Shown: in pieces, positions 6,864 through 16,027 of the stretch
Layout of the letters: the number at the start of each line of letters is the position of its first letter
Position numbering within the stretch: position 1 is the first letter of the stretch
From: Nocardia pseudovaccinii NBRC 100343
GTDB taxonomy: Bacteria; Actinomycetota; Actinomycetes; Mycobacteriales; Mycobacteriaceae
Reading direction: 5' to 3'
DNA: 50,311 nucleotides
NCBI RefSeq assembly: GCF_001613225.1
Contig: NZ_BDBY01000338.1
Span: 1-50,311 of the forward strand
Program-made: the position numbers and the translations under genes
Notes under the pieces: generated by a model
Told to the model about the DNA's origin: nothing
The model's database searches: none
Seen by the model: only the letters and a program-made list of their open reading frames with translations

Positions 6864-8972
6864 ATGGGAAGCAAGGGCCTATGGCGGGCTGGCGTACTGG
6901 CGCTGACAGCAGTGCTGGTCACAGCCTGTGGGGGTGCATCGACACCGACCGATCCGTACCTCTGGTTGGAGGAACTCGACAGTCCGCGCGTGCAACAGTG
7001 GGTCGCCACCGAAAATGCCCGCACACTAGGGATATTGGAGCAGGACCCGCGTTTCGCGGGAAATCTGGCCGCGGCGACCGAACTCGGTAAATCACCCGAC
7101 CGCCTGCCCACTCCGACACTGCGCGATGGCGGCGTCGACAACTTCTGGCAGGACGGCGACCACACTCGCGGCATCTGGCGCACCACATCCGTCGCGGATT
7201 ATGAATCGCCGCAACCGAATTGGAGCACAATTCTGGATCTCGACGCCCTCGCGGCGGCAGAATCCAAGAACTGGGTGTGGAAAGGCATCGACTGCGATCC
7301 GGTCACCCATAAGCGCTGCCTCGTCAGCCTGTCCGAGGGCGGCGAGGATGCGGTGACCGTACGCGAATTCGACCGTACTACAAACCGATTCGTGCCGGAC
7401 GGTTTCGTGCTGCCGCGCAGTAAACAGTATGCATCCTGGGTCGACGAGAACACGCTGCTGGTCTCGCGGGAATGGCAGCCGGGTGAGACCACCACCTCCG
7501 GCTATCCGTACATCGTCAAACAGTGGCACCGTAGTCAATCTCTCACCGACGCAGCAGAACTCACGCGCGGCGATAAGGCCGATGGTCTGGCTACTGCACC
7601 GCTGTTGCTGGACAATGGCGTCGGTCGGAGGTTGAGTTTGGTGCTCCGCCGCGTGTCGTTCTGGGAGAACGAGGTAAGCCTGGTCGGCGCAACCGGGCTG
7701 GTGCGCGCGGCATTGCCGCCTAAATCGGATCTGCAGGGCTTCGTCGGCAATCGAATTCTGGTGTCGCTGCGACAGGATTGGACGACGGATGGTGCGACAT
7801 TCACCGCCGGATCACTGATCTCGCTCGATGCGGATGAGCTCATCGCGGACCCCACGCGGCTGCGCGCGAGGCCCGTCTATGTTCCGAATGCGTCGCAAAC
7901 ACTGGAAGCCGTGCTGACAACACGTGATCGGATCGTCGTGACCTCGCTCGACGATGTGAAAGGGCGTGCCACCGTCTAGACGCCGCAACCGGACGGTTCC
8001 TGGTCGGCAGCGCCGGTTTCCTTGCCGGACAACGCAACCGTCCATGCGGTCGATGCCGATTCGGCCGGTTCGCTCGCCTATCTGACGGTCACCTCCTTTC
8101 TCGACCCCGCAACGCTGTGGCGGCTCGACACTGCTACCGGAGCCGTCGCACCGGTGAAAACCAGTCCGCGGCAATTCGATTCGTCCCGCTACGTGGTCGA
8201 ACAGCAGAAGGCCACCTCGCCCGACGGCACCAAGGTGCCCTATTTCGTCGTCCACAGCGCCGATATGAAGTTCGACGGCACCAATCCCACGATCATGTAC
8301 GCCTACGGCGGTTTCGGCTCGTCCATGACGCCGAACTACAACGGCCTGATGGGCAGGCTGTGGCTGGATCGCGGGGGTGCGTTCGTGCTGGCGAACATTC
8401 GCGGCGGCGGTGAATTCGGACCGGCTTGGCACGAGGCCGCACTGACCATCAATCGCCAGCGCGCCTTCGACGATTTCGCCGCCGTCGGCCGTGATGTGAT
8501 CGACCGGAAGATCACCGCCCCGAGCCGTCTCGGCATCCAGGGCGGTTCGAACGGCGGGCTGCTGATGGGGGTCGAGCTGGTCCAGCATCCGGAGCTGTGG
8601 CAAGCGGTGGACATCGAGATACCGCTGCTCGATATGGTCCGCTACGAGCAGATCGCCGCGGGTGCATCGTGGGTGGGCGAATACGGCAGTGTCGCCGATC
8701 CGGAGCAACGCGCCTTCCTCGAATCCATATCGCCCTACCAGAATTTGCGCCCTGGCGTGCGGTATCCGGAGCCCTTCGTCTGGACCACCACCAAGGACGA
8801 TCGGGTCGGCCCGCAGCACGCCCGCAAATTCGCCGCCCGGCTCGCCGAATTCGGCGACCCGTACCTGTTCTACGAGGCCACCGAGGGCGGGCACGGCGGC
8901 GGCACCAATATCGACGAGACGGCCCGCACCAGCGCACTCGAATTCACCTACTTCATGCGCAAGCTCATGTAG
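6864..8972 (+). pseudogene. Prolyl oligopeptidase-family (S9A) lipoprotein split by an amber codon
   Basis: One open frame encodes a complete S9A-type peptidase of about 702 codons except for a single TAG at 7977-7979. The N-terminal part (6864-7976) has a signal peptide with lipobox (TAC, Cys22), the family start DPYLWLEELDSPRVQQWV and the beta-propeller. The C-terminal part (from 7980) holds the alpha/beta hydrolase domain with an apparently intact triad: Ser in GGSNGG (codon 562), Asp in KDDRV (about 645) and His in GGHGGG (codon 677). The frame is identical on both sides, so this is a point nonsense change, not a frameshift. It could be a recent pseudogene, a sequencing error or a read-through case. 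A TTG at 8022 could restart the C-terminal half without a signal peptide. Confidence 0.85.
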
Positions 8973-8978
8973 GGATGG

Positions 8979-9968
8979 TTGACCGTGCGCGGTTCGGCGG
9001 TGCATGGTTGGCCGATGACCGGCGAAGAGGTCCGTGCGGGTGTGAAGCTGACCAATCTCGACGCACCACTGTTCGACGGTGCCGACGCGACCAAGCGCGA
9101 TCTGATCGACTATCTCGAGTTCGTCGGTGATCGGCTGGTCGGACAACTGCGCGACCGTCCGCTCTCGGTGGTGCGCATCCGGCCTGGCCAGGAACCGTTC
9201 ATGCAGAAGAACCTGCCGAAGTACACCCCGGACTGGGTGCGTCGGGTGACGGTGTGGGCCGAGACCTCCAAACGCGAAGTGACCTACGCCCTCTGCGATG
9301 ACGTGCCCACATTGCTGTGGTTCGGCAATCAGCGCGCGGTCGAATATCACCCGACCCTGCTGCTGGCCGATCACACCGCGGGCCCGACCCACCTGATCCT
9401 GGATCTCGATCCCCCCGAGGGCGGCCCCTTCCGGCAGGTCGTACTCGCCGCCGAACTGATCAGGCAGGCGCTCGCCGATGACGGACTCGCGGGAGCGGTG
9501 AAAACCAGCGGTGCAAAGGGTGTGCACGTCTTCGTGCCGATCCAGCCGCGCATCCCGATCGAGGATGTCGCCGCCGCCACCCGGGCGGTCGCGGCCAGGG
9601 CCGAACGCATCGATCCGGATCTGGCCACCACCGCATTCATCCGCGAGGACCGCGCGGGCAAGGTCTTTCTGGATTCGACGCGCGCGGGCGGCGCGACCGT
9701 CGTCGCGGCCTACAGCCCGCGCGTGCGTCCGGGTGTGCCGGTGTCCTTCCCGATCGAATGGGCTCAGCTCGCAGATATCAGCCCGGGCGACTTCACCGTG
9801 CGCACCGCGCCGAAGCAACTGGGCGATCGGGATCCGTGGGCGCGGGAAATGCCCGCGCCGCAGGCCTTGCCCGCCGATCTCGTCGAGGAGGGGCACACCA
9901 TCCCGGTGGCCCGGGTCCAAGCGATGCACGAGGGCAAGCGCCGAGCCCGGGCCCGCAGGCAGAGTTAG
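8979..9968 (+). CDS. Stand-alone LigD polymerase/primase domain (NHEJ)
   Basis: A 329-residue protein matching the polymerase domain of bacterial LigD, an archaeo-eukaryotic primase-type enzyme that fills ends during non-homologous end joining. Key pieces are LTNLDAPLF near residue 25, the catalytic DLDPP (Asp142 and Asp144), the KTSGAKGVHVFVPI block that binds the triphosphate, and a C-terminal FLDSTRAGGATVVAAYSPR block. Ligase and nuclease domains are absent and no Ku or ligase gene is nearby, so it must work with enzymes encoded elsewhere or serve another repair role. The start at TTG 8979 follows a GGGATGG-like ribosome binding site; ATG 9015 is an alternative. It lies 6 bp after the broken peptidase. 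Confidence 0.9.
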   Translation: MTVRGSAVHGWPMTGEEVRAGVKLTNLDAPLFDGADATKRDLIDYLEFVGDRLVGQLRDRPLSVVRIRPGQEPFMQKNLPKYTPDWVRRVTVWAETSKREVTYALCDDVPTLLWFGNQRAVEYHPTLLLADHTAGPTHLILDLDPPEGGPFRQVVLAAELIRQALADDGLAGAVKTSGAKGVHVFVPIQPRIPIEDVAAATRAVAARAERIDPDLATTAFIREDRAGKVFLDSTRAGGATVVAAYSPRVRPGVPVSFPIEWAQLADISPGDFTVRTAPKQLGDRDPWAREMPAPQALPADLVEEGHTIPVARVQAMHEGKRRARARRQS

Positions 9969-9972
9969 CCTG

Positions 9973-10998
9973 TCAGTGCTCGATGACGGTGCGGAAGTGC
10001 GCCGCCCCGTCGGTGATCGCGTCGACGGTGACCAGAGCCCGGAATTCGACGCCGTCATCGGTGACCGTGCAGACCTCCGTCGCGCCGATATCGGCGTCGA
10101 GGAAGTTGGGGCAATGCACGTCCTGCGGGGTGTGCCCGGTCTGGTCGGTGAAGTCGATGGCGACCCGCCGGGCGAGCTGTGAACCGGAGATCGCATCCAT
10201 GTCGTCGTCGTCATTGCCCCAGCCGACGGAGGTTTGGGCGAAGCTGCCGAGAATGCCGACGATGAGCATGACGATCAGCAGCGTCCGGCCGCCGCTGGAG
10301 AGCACCAGCGGGCGGGTCGGCGACTGAGCAGGTTCGGGCCCACCCGTCACCCGAGCACCACCCGCCATCGAATCGCCGGTATATATCGGACCGGTAGGGG
10401 CTGCCTGCTTGTCGCCGAAAACACCCGTCAGGTACGTCGGGGTCAGCAGGTACGCATAGGCGGACACCCGCATTTCGATGCGCAGCACCGCCGAGGTGGC
10501 CTCGAAGATCGCGCGCGGCATCCGCCCGGTGATCAGCACGATCAGCCACAGAATGAACGAGATGATCCCCCATCCGGTGGTGAACCAGCCTGACAGCACC
10601 AGGATCGGGAAGGCCAGGATGAGCCGGAACAGCACGGCCAGCCGGTTCAACGGCGTGGGCGCGGGGAACAGCAGACGGACCGGATAGTCCGGCGCGGTCC
10701 AGGCGAACGGTGGGTAGTCGTCGACCAGCAACATGGCGTAGCCGTGCACCCGCACGGTGTATCCGTAATACCCGCGCAGGAACTCACCGCACCAGTCGGG
10801 CAAGCGGCCGAGCACCAGCGCACCGAACCAGCCGCAGACGATCACCACGAAAGCGGCGATGCTCAGGAACCAGAGCACGATCAGCTGGGGTATGGCCAGC
10901 AACAGTCGCAGCAGAACGGTCCAGCGGCGGTGCTGCTCCGGCGGAAAGACATCCAGTTCGACCAATGCTTCGTCACCGGTCGGTGATCCTTCTCTCAT
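9973..10998 (-). CDS. DUF4389 membrane protein with C-terminal DUF4333-like domain
   Basis: A 341-residue membrane protein. Its first half carries two related DUF4389 units: RRWTVLLRLLLAIPQLIVLW, and NRLAVLFRLILAFPILVLSGW near residue 120. Each has paired membrane helices separated by FLRGYYGYTVRVHGYAMLL or VLRIEMRVSAYAYLLT. A linker and a single membrane helix follow (LLIVMLIVGILGSFAQ). The outer C-terminal domain has two cysteines (DVHCPNF and TEVCTV) in the DUF4333 pattern, probably a disulfide. Its function is unknown; this fusion is common in mycolate actinomycetes as far as I recall. ATG 10998 was chosen over a GTG two codons upstream. Confidence 0.8.
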   Translation of the reverse strand: MREGSPTGDEALVELDVFPPEQHRRWTVLLRLLLAIPQLIVLWFLSIAAFVVIVCGWFGALVLGRLPDWCGEFLRGYYGYTVRVHGYAMLLVDDYPPFAWTAPDYPVRLLFPAPTPLNRLAVLFRLILAFPILVLSGWFTTGWGIISFILWLIVLITGRMPRAIFEATSAVLRIEMRVSAYAYLLTPTYLTGVFGDKQAAPTGPIYTGDSMAGGARVTGGPEPAQSPTRPLVLSSGGRTLLIVMLIVGILGSFAQTSVGWGNDDDDMDAISGSQLARRVAIDFTDQTGHTPQDVHCPNFLDADIGATEVCTVTDDGVEFRALVTVDAITDGAAHFRTVIEH

Positions 10999-11279
10999 TA
11001 CCACGGCGACCCACTCACTTCCTTCGTCCAGCGGAATTGTCCAGAACTCGGATGAGTGAGATCGAATGTAGCCCGTGGATTGCCGATCGATCGGTAACCG
11101 CGCCGACCGAGCCGGACCGGGGTGCGGCGAGCTCTCTGTTAAGGGATCTTAAATAGCCGTCTCCGGACAGGCGCCGCCGATGGGCGCGGCGCACAATTCC
11201 GTTGTCGGAGAGAACGATCCACTCCCGACGGTACGGGTCCTCAGTGGATCTAGTCGGACAGTTGTCAGCGGAGGAACCA

Positions 11280-12515
11280 GTGCCCCCACATGTGACCGTG
11301 ATTCATAGAGTGCGCGGTGTCGACGTCCCCTACCTAGAGCGTATCGACCACAATGCCGATGTCGTCACCTACATTTGCGCGAAGGATCTGATCGACGGAA
11401 TTCCGCGGCATGCGGCCGCCGCCGTCGAATTACTCGAAGATATGGCGAACGCGCCGGATGCCGTGCGCGCGCTCGCGGCTCGATTCGGAACGCCGGACCG
11501 CATTGTCGCGCTGCACGAATTCGATTTGCTGACCGCGGCGCAGTTGCGGAGAGAATTCGGTATCGCGGGTGATAGTCCGGACTATGTGCTCCCGTTTCGC
11601 GACAAACTGGTGATGGGTGCGACGGTCGCCACCGCGGGTGTGCCGACTCCCGCCTTCACCCACGTCGGCGATGTCGAATCGATCATGGACTTCGCCGCGG
11701 TGCACGGCTTTCCGCTCATCGTCAAACCCCGTCTCGGTGCCGGGAGCAAGGACGTCATCCGGCTGAATTCCATCGATGATTGCGCGGCATTGCCCGATCT
11801 GAGCGCGGAACCTTTTCTCGTACAACGTTTCTGCCCGGACGAGGTCGGTGCGGTCGACGGCGTGTGGACCGGCAGCGAGCTCGGTCCGTGGCGGGCTTCC
11901 CAGTATCTCGGCAACTGTCTCGAATTCGCCAATGGTGGTACAACTCTCGGTTACGTCGAGCTCGACGATCCGGAATTGCTCGAGCCGCTGGCGGGGTTCG
12001 CCGCAGCTGTGCTCACCGCGCTCAGCGCCGACGTGCCGACGGTTTTCCACCTCGAATTCTTCCTCGGTCGCGACGGTGCCGCGCCGCGCATTCAGTTCCT
12101 CGAAGTGGCCGCGCGGGCCACGGGCGGCGAAACCACACATATGTGGCGGGAGGTGCACGACTACGACCTGCTCGGTGCGGCGGTCGATATCCAACTGGGC
12201 CGGATTCCCGACGCCGATCCGCTCAGTGATGAATCGGTTGTCGGTGAGTTGCTGATCCACCCGCTGGTGACCCCACCATGCACCGTGGTGGACGTCCAGC
12301 TCCACGTACCGCAGCAGCATGCGCCGTACCATGTCTCGGTCCCACAGCCGGGGACGACCATCACCCAGACATTCGGCTATGCCGATATCGGCGCCGCATT
12401 CCGTTTCCGGGGCAATTCGACGGTGGAGGTCATCGACTCACTGCGACGCACCGCGGCGGGATTCCGGATGGATTGCGTGGCATACGATCCGGCCGCCGAC
12501 CCGGCCATCGCCTGA
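11280..12515 (+). CDS. ATP-grasp ligase
   Basis: A 411-residue ATP-grasp enzyme, which activates a carboxylate as acyl phosphate and joins it to an amine or thiol. The ATP-binding core is visible: DKLVMGATVATAGVPTPAF, then HGFPLIVKPRLGAGSKDVIRL, with metal-binding acidic residues in FHLEFFL and IQFLEVAARATGG. GTG 11280 is favoured because GGAGG (11270-11274) lies 5 nt before it; an upstream in-frame TTG at 11202 lacks this. An exporter follows 16 bp downstream, a pairing typical of L-amino acid ligases or peptide-like metabolite pathways. The opposing KAS III genes may supply an acyl substrate, but this is inference. Confidence 0.85.
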   Translation: MPPHVTVIHRVRGVDVPYLERIDHNADVVTYICAKDLIDGIPRHAAAAVELLEDMANAPDAVRALAARFGTPDRIVALHEFDLLTAAQLRREFGIAGDSPDYVLPFRDKLVMGATVATAGVPTPAFTHVGDVESIMDFAAVHGFPLIVKPRLGAGSKDVIRLNSIDDCAALPDLSAEPFLVQRFCPDEVGAVDGVWTGSELGPWRASQYLGNCLEFANGGTTLGYVELDDPELLEPLAGFAAAVLTALSADVPTVFHLEFFLGRDGAAPRIQFLEVAARATGGETTHMWREVHDYDLLGAAVDIQLGRIPDADPLSDESVVGELLIHPLVTPPCTVVDVQLHVPQQHAPYHVSVPQPGTTITQTFGYADIGAAFRFRGNSTVEVIDSLRRTAAGFRMDCVAYDPAADPAIA

Positions 12516-12531
12516 GTCGCGGGAACGGATC

Positions 12532-13764
12532 GTGTCACGGTTCTCTGTCGCCCTGCCGCCGGTCGGCCCGCAGCGTGTGCTGACGCTTATCGCGGGCGCA
12601 TCCGCCGTCTTCAGTGGAATCTATCTGTCCACTGTCGTCCTCTACTTCACCCGGATCGTGCACATCTCGCCGATGCGGGTCGGCATCGGCCTGAGCGTCG
12701 CCGGGGCCGTATCCATCGCCGTCTCGATAGTGGCGGGAAAGCTGTCGGATCGACGCGGACCGCTTGGTGTGCTGCGGGTCAGTCTGATCCTTGCGGCCTG
12801 CGGCACCCTCGGCTTTCTCACGGTCGGTGAATTCGCGTGGTATCTGGTCGTCATTCCGGCCACGGCGGCCGCGCAGACCTGTGTGCAGCTGATGATCTCG
12901 ACGATCATCACCCGCGTAGTCACCGATCGAGCCAATGAATTCCGCGCCTACATCCGTTCGATTCTGAATGTGGGCATCGCTATCGGCATCGGCCTATCTG
13001 CCGTTGCCGTGCAATGGGATTCGGCGAACTTCTATCACGCGGCCATCGTCATCGGCGCTGGTTGTGCTGCCGGGGCCGCACTCATGGTCGAGCGGCTGCC
13101 CGCCTTGGGGCCGGTGGCGGTGGAGTCCGGCGCGCCGGGACAGCGCTGGGCGGTGCTGCGTGATCGGCCGTATCTGGCGCTCACCGTTTTGGATGGGGTG
13201 CTGTCGCTGCAGTACCGGATTCAGTCGGTCGCGATTCCACTGTGGATCATCGGTGCGACGACGGCGCCGCGGTGGTCGATCGCCGCGATCGACATGCTCA
13301 ATATCTTCGTCGTGGTGTTCTTCCAGGTCCGCGCGAGCCGTAGCATCGATACCGCCCGCGCGGGCGGTGCCGCGCTGCGGCGCGCCGGGTGGGCATTCCT
13401 GCTGGCCTGCATCGTGCTGGCGGCGGCCGAAGGCCAGTCCGGCTGGCTCGCGGTGCTTACCCTCGCCAGCGGTGCGGCGGTCTTGAGCGTCGGTGAATTG
13501 TGGCAGACGGCAGGCGGTTTCGAGGTCTCGAATGCCTTGGCGCCGCCGGAGGCGATCGGTGAGTATCTGGGCGTATTCGGCACCGGACTCCGATTGGCCG
13601 ATGCGCTCGGTCCGGCCTTGCTGACCTGGTTGTGCATCGGGATCGGCGTCGCGGGCTGGTATGTCGCGGGACTGATCCTGCTGGTTGCCGGTCTGCTCGC
13701 ACCGGTGATCGTCGCGAAGGCGGAGTCCAGGCGGGACCGGTATGCCCTCGTGGCGGCATCGTAG
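12532..13764 (+). CDS. MFS transporter, probable exporter
   Basis: A 410-residue protein with about 12 hydrophobic segments. It has a shortened MFS loop motif (GKLSDRRGPLGVLRVSL) after the second helix and a long central loop near residue 200. Such proteins next to ATP-grasp ligases usually export the ligase product. GTG 12532 starts 16 bp after the ATP-grasp stop, with GGGAACGGAT just before it. An open frame continues upstream inside the ligase gene but is not protein-like. The gene ends 4 bp before the stop codon of the converging LuxR gene. Confidence 0.8.
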   Translation: MSRFSVALPPVGPQRVLTLIAGASAVFSGIYLSTVVLYFTRIVHISPMRVGIGLSVAGAVSIAVSIVAGKLSDRRGPLGVLRVSLILAACGTLGFLTVGEFAWYLVVIPATAAAQTCVQLMISTIITRVVTDRANEFRAYIRSILNVGIAIGIGLSAVAVQWDSANFYHAAIVIGAGCAAGAALMVERLPALGPVAVESGAPGQRWAVLRDRPYLALTVLDGVLSLQYRIQSVAIPLWIIGATTAPRWSIAAIDMLNIFVVVFFQVRASRSIDTARAGGAALRRAGWAFLLACIVLAAAEGQSGWLAVLTLASGAAVLSVGELWQTAGGFEVSNALAPPEAIGEYLGVFGTGLRLADALGPALLTWLCIGIGVAGWYVAGLILLVAGLLAPVIVAKAESRRDRYALVAAS

Positions 13765-13768
13765 GCCG

Positions 13769-15808
13769 CTATCCAGTGGCCGAGACCGCGGTATCAGCCG
13801 GACCGATCGGCAGGACGAAGTACAGTTCGCTGCGCCGGGCCACCCCGAGTTTGCGATAGACGCGGGTGAGATGTTGTTCGACGGTGCTGGTGGTAATGGC
13901 GAGTTTGTCGGCGATCTCGCGATTGGCCTTGCCGCGGGCCGCCAGTTCAGCCACCCGGCGTTCGGCGGGGCTCAGCGTCGCGAGCCCACCCGGAATCCGG
14001 CGAAGTGCGGGCATGGGTTGGGTCGGTTGCGTCGCGGTTTGGGGTTTGCCGTCGAGTAGATCGCGCAGCAGCACCTCGGCGCCGCAGGTTTCGGCGATAC
14101 GTGCCGCGTCGCGGATCAGTGTGCGAGATCTTTCCTGATCGCCGACGCTGCGGTGTGCCTTGCCGAGTTCGCCGAGGGCCGTGGCCAATTCGACATCGTC
14201 ACCGCCGGTGCGGGCGATCGCGGCCGACTCACGCAGCAAGCGGAAGGCTTGATATCGGTCGCCGGTGGTTGCGAGCAACCGGAGTGCGACGCCGCCGGAG
14301 CGGTGCCGGTCGGCGGTACCGAGCAGCTCGAGATGTCTGGTCGCGAATTCCTGTGCCTGCCGGTGCTCGCCGAGTGCGAGGTGGGCGGCGGCGATGTCAT
14401 TGCGCCACGGCACCAGCCAGGGGAAGTCCATATTCCACCGGTCCATGAGATAACCGCAGCGGCGGAAACTGCGCAATGCCTCGTCGGCGCGGCCCACCGC
14501 GAGGTGATGGTGGCCCTGCGCCTGCAGATACGGCAGGCCGAAGCGCGATTCGAAAATTGTTCGTGGCACCGCCCTTTCGAGCTGGGTCGCGGCCTCGGCA
14601 TGTCGACCGGTGATGGTCAGCGCGTGCACCATTGTGGCGATCGGCGTGCCGATCCAGAGGCCGAGGTGTTCGGCGGGTACGTAATTCAGTGCCAGCGCCG
14701 CATCGCTGATCGCATCGCGAATGTTGCCCTTGCGCAGCATGGTTTCCGCACGCAGCCCGGCGAAGATCGACTGCCAGGTCGGGGCGCGGCGGGCATCGGC
14801 CTCGGCGAGCAGCGATTCGCACCAGGCCGCCGCGGTATCGAGCCGGTTGCTGTAGATGAGGCAATGCACCGCCGCGACCAGGGTTTCGATCGTGGTCGAG
14901 GTGAGGCGATGGCTGGTGAGCAAACGCTGCGCGAGCGTGGCGATCTCGTCGAGCGGATGGGTGAACAGCCCGGTGAGCAGATCTGCGCCGTGGCGATGCG
15001 GTGAATGCTGGTCGGTGCGCAGCTTGGGCGGCCGGGCCGGTGCCGCGAAGAGTCGCGGATGACGTTGGACGTGCGGGGGATAGGAGTACCGCAGCCAGGC
15101 GCGCAGGAAGTCGGTCTCCGGCGCCGCCTCGTCCGGTTCGCCGCTGTTCAATTGGCCGAGTGCGTGATCGGCCTGCTGCACCTGCCCGTGCCACAGCAAG
15201 TACATGATGGCGGCGGGCAATTCGTGGTAGGGCACCCGGCCAGCGCGTAGCGCTGCCTTCAACCGGGTGAACTGGCGCGAGCGGGTCGACGGATTGATCC
15301 GCCATTCCAGGCAGACCAGCCGGATCGCGATAGTGGCCCGCTCGCCCGCGTCCCGGGTGGCGCGGTAGGCCAACTCCAGCCGATCGACCGCCGGTTCGAT
15401 CTGGTCGTTGGTTATCGCATCCTCGGCCGCGGTGCGCAGTACGTCGACGGCCCACGGGTAGCCGACGGCACCGGCGTCGACCAGGTGGTCGGCGACGGTG
15501 CTCGCCGGAAAACCCCGATGGTGCAGCAGTTCCGCGGCCCGCCCGTGCAACTTCTGCCGGACCTGGTCGGGGGTGTTGCGCAGGATCCGCTCACCGATCT
15601 CCGGATGTTCGAAACGCGCGGTTTCGGCGAGTTGCCGGACGACGGCCCGCACCGCGGCCTCGTCCACCTCCAGCAACTCGGCGACCAGGCCGACCGTGCT
15701 CGCGGTGCCGAGCACGGCCATGGCCTGACCAACCCGGGATTTGGCGAAGTCGGCCCACTGGTCGCGATGCGCTGGGTTGTCGCTGTGTGGCGGAACAGGC
15801 TGACACAT
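13769..15808 (-). CDS. LuxR/LAL-type regulator lacking the ATPase domain
   Basis: A 679-residue regulator. The C-terminal 60 residues are a LuxR helix-turn-helix (LSPAERRVAELAARGKANREIADKLAITTSTVEQHLTRVYRKLGV). The middle 400 residues are TPR-like helical repeats. The N-terminal 100 residues resemble the winged-helix section that in LAL/MalT-type activators follows the ATPase (AVLGTASTVGLVAELLEVDEAAVRAVVRQLAETARF). The Walker-type ATPase that should precede it is missing and the protein is about 200-250 residues short. I placed the start at ATG 15808; the frame is open to 15949, but that stretch is not protein-like and neither start has a strong ribosome binding site. It probably controls the upstream KAS III/SDR genes on the same strand. 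Confidence 0.75.
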   Translation of the reverse strand: MCQPVPPHSDNPAHRDQWADFAKSRVGQAMAVLGTASTVGLVAELLEVDEAAVRAVVRQLAETARFEHPEIGERILRNTPDQVRQKLHGRAAELLHHRGFPASTVADHLVDAGAVGYPWAVDVLRTAAEDAITNDQIEPAVDRLELAYRATRDAGERATIAIRLVCLEWRINPSTRSRQFTRLKAALRAGRVPYHELPAAIMYLLWHGQVQQADHALGQLNSGEPDEAAPETDFLRAWLRYSYPPHVQRHPRLFAAPARPPKLRTDQHSPHRHGADLLTGLFTHPLDEIATLAQRLLTSHRLTSTTIETLVAAVHCLIYSNRLDTAAAWCESLLAEADARRAPTWQSIFAGLRAETMLRKGNIRDAISDAALALNYVPAEHLGLWIGTPIATMVHALTITGRHAEAATQLERAVPRTIFESRFGLPYLQAQGHHHLAVGRADEALRSFRRCGYLMDRWNMDFPWLVPWRNDIAAAHLALGEHRQAQEFATRHLELLGTADRHRSGGVALRLLATTGDRYQAFRLLRESAAIARTGGDDVELATALGELGKAHRSVGDQERSRTLIRDAARIAETCGAEVLLRDLLDGKPQTATQPTQPMPALRRIPGGLATLSPAERRVAELAARGKANREIADKLAITTSTVEQHLTRVYRKLGVARRSELYFVLPIGPADTAVSATG

Positions 15809-16027
15809 ACTCGGAGCCCTTCGTCGAGGTGGTGAGCCCGACTGAGGGAGAGCACCATCGAAAACGAGCAGCTCGGGTGCACTGAGGATGCGGCATCGTC
15901 GCAGCGGGAAGGACGCGTCCACGCGCCCGATGATCCAGCCGGTGAACACAGGTTAATTCGCCCGCCCGATCCTGTCACGACAACTGATCACACCTACGTA
16001 ATATGAGGTGTTTCAATGCTTTTCGTG

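Noticed and set aside
3571..7979. Genome-wide amber recoding to explain the two in-frame TAG codons
   Set aside because: TAG is used as a normal stop in several intact genes here (for example the transporter ending at 13764 and the SDR ending at 18066), and the P450 is broken by deletions as well.
7812..10214. An 800-codon minus-strand frame opposite the oligopeptidase and LigD genes
   Set aside because: It is the antisense of well-recognised coding sequence; long shadow frames are expected in GC-rich DNA.
11083..11094. CCGATCGATCGG palindrome upstream of the ATP-grasp gene
   Set aside because: Short GATC/CGAT-type palindromes are common by chance in this composition, and no regulator or conserved spacing supports it.
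15990..16011. ACACCT and AGGTGT inverted repeat between the LuxR gene and the KAS III-like gene
   Set aside because: Six-bp arms with a 10-bp spacer are weak; it could be a terminator or a regulator site but cannot be distinguished from chance.
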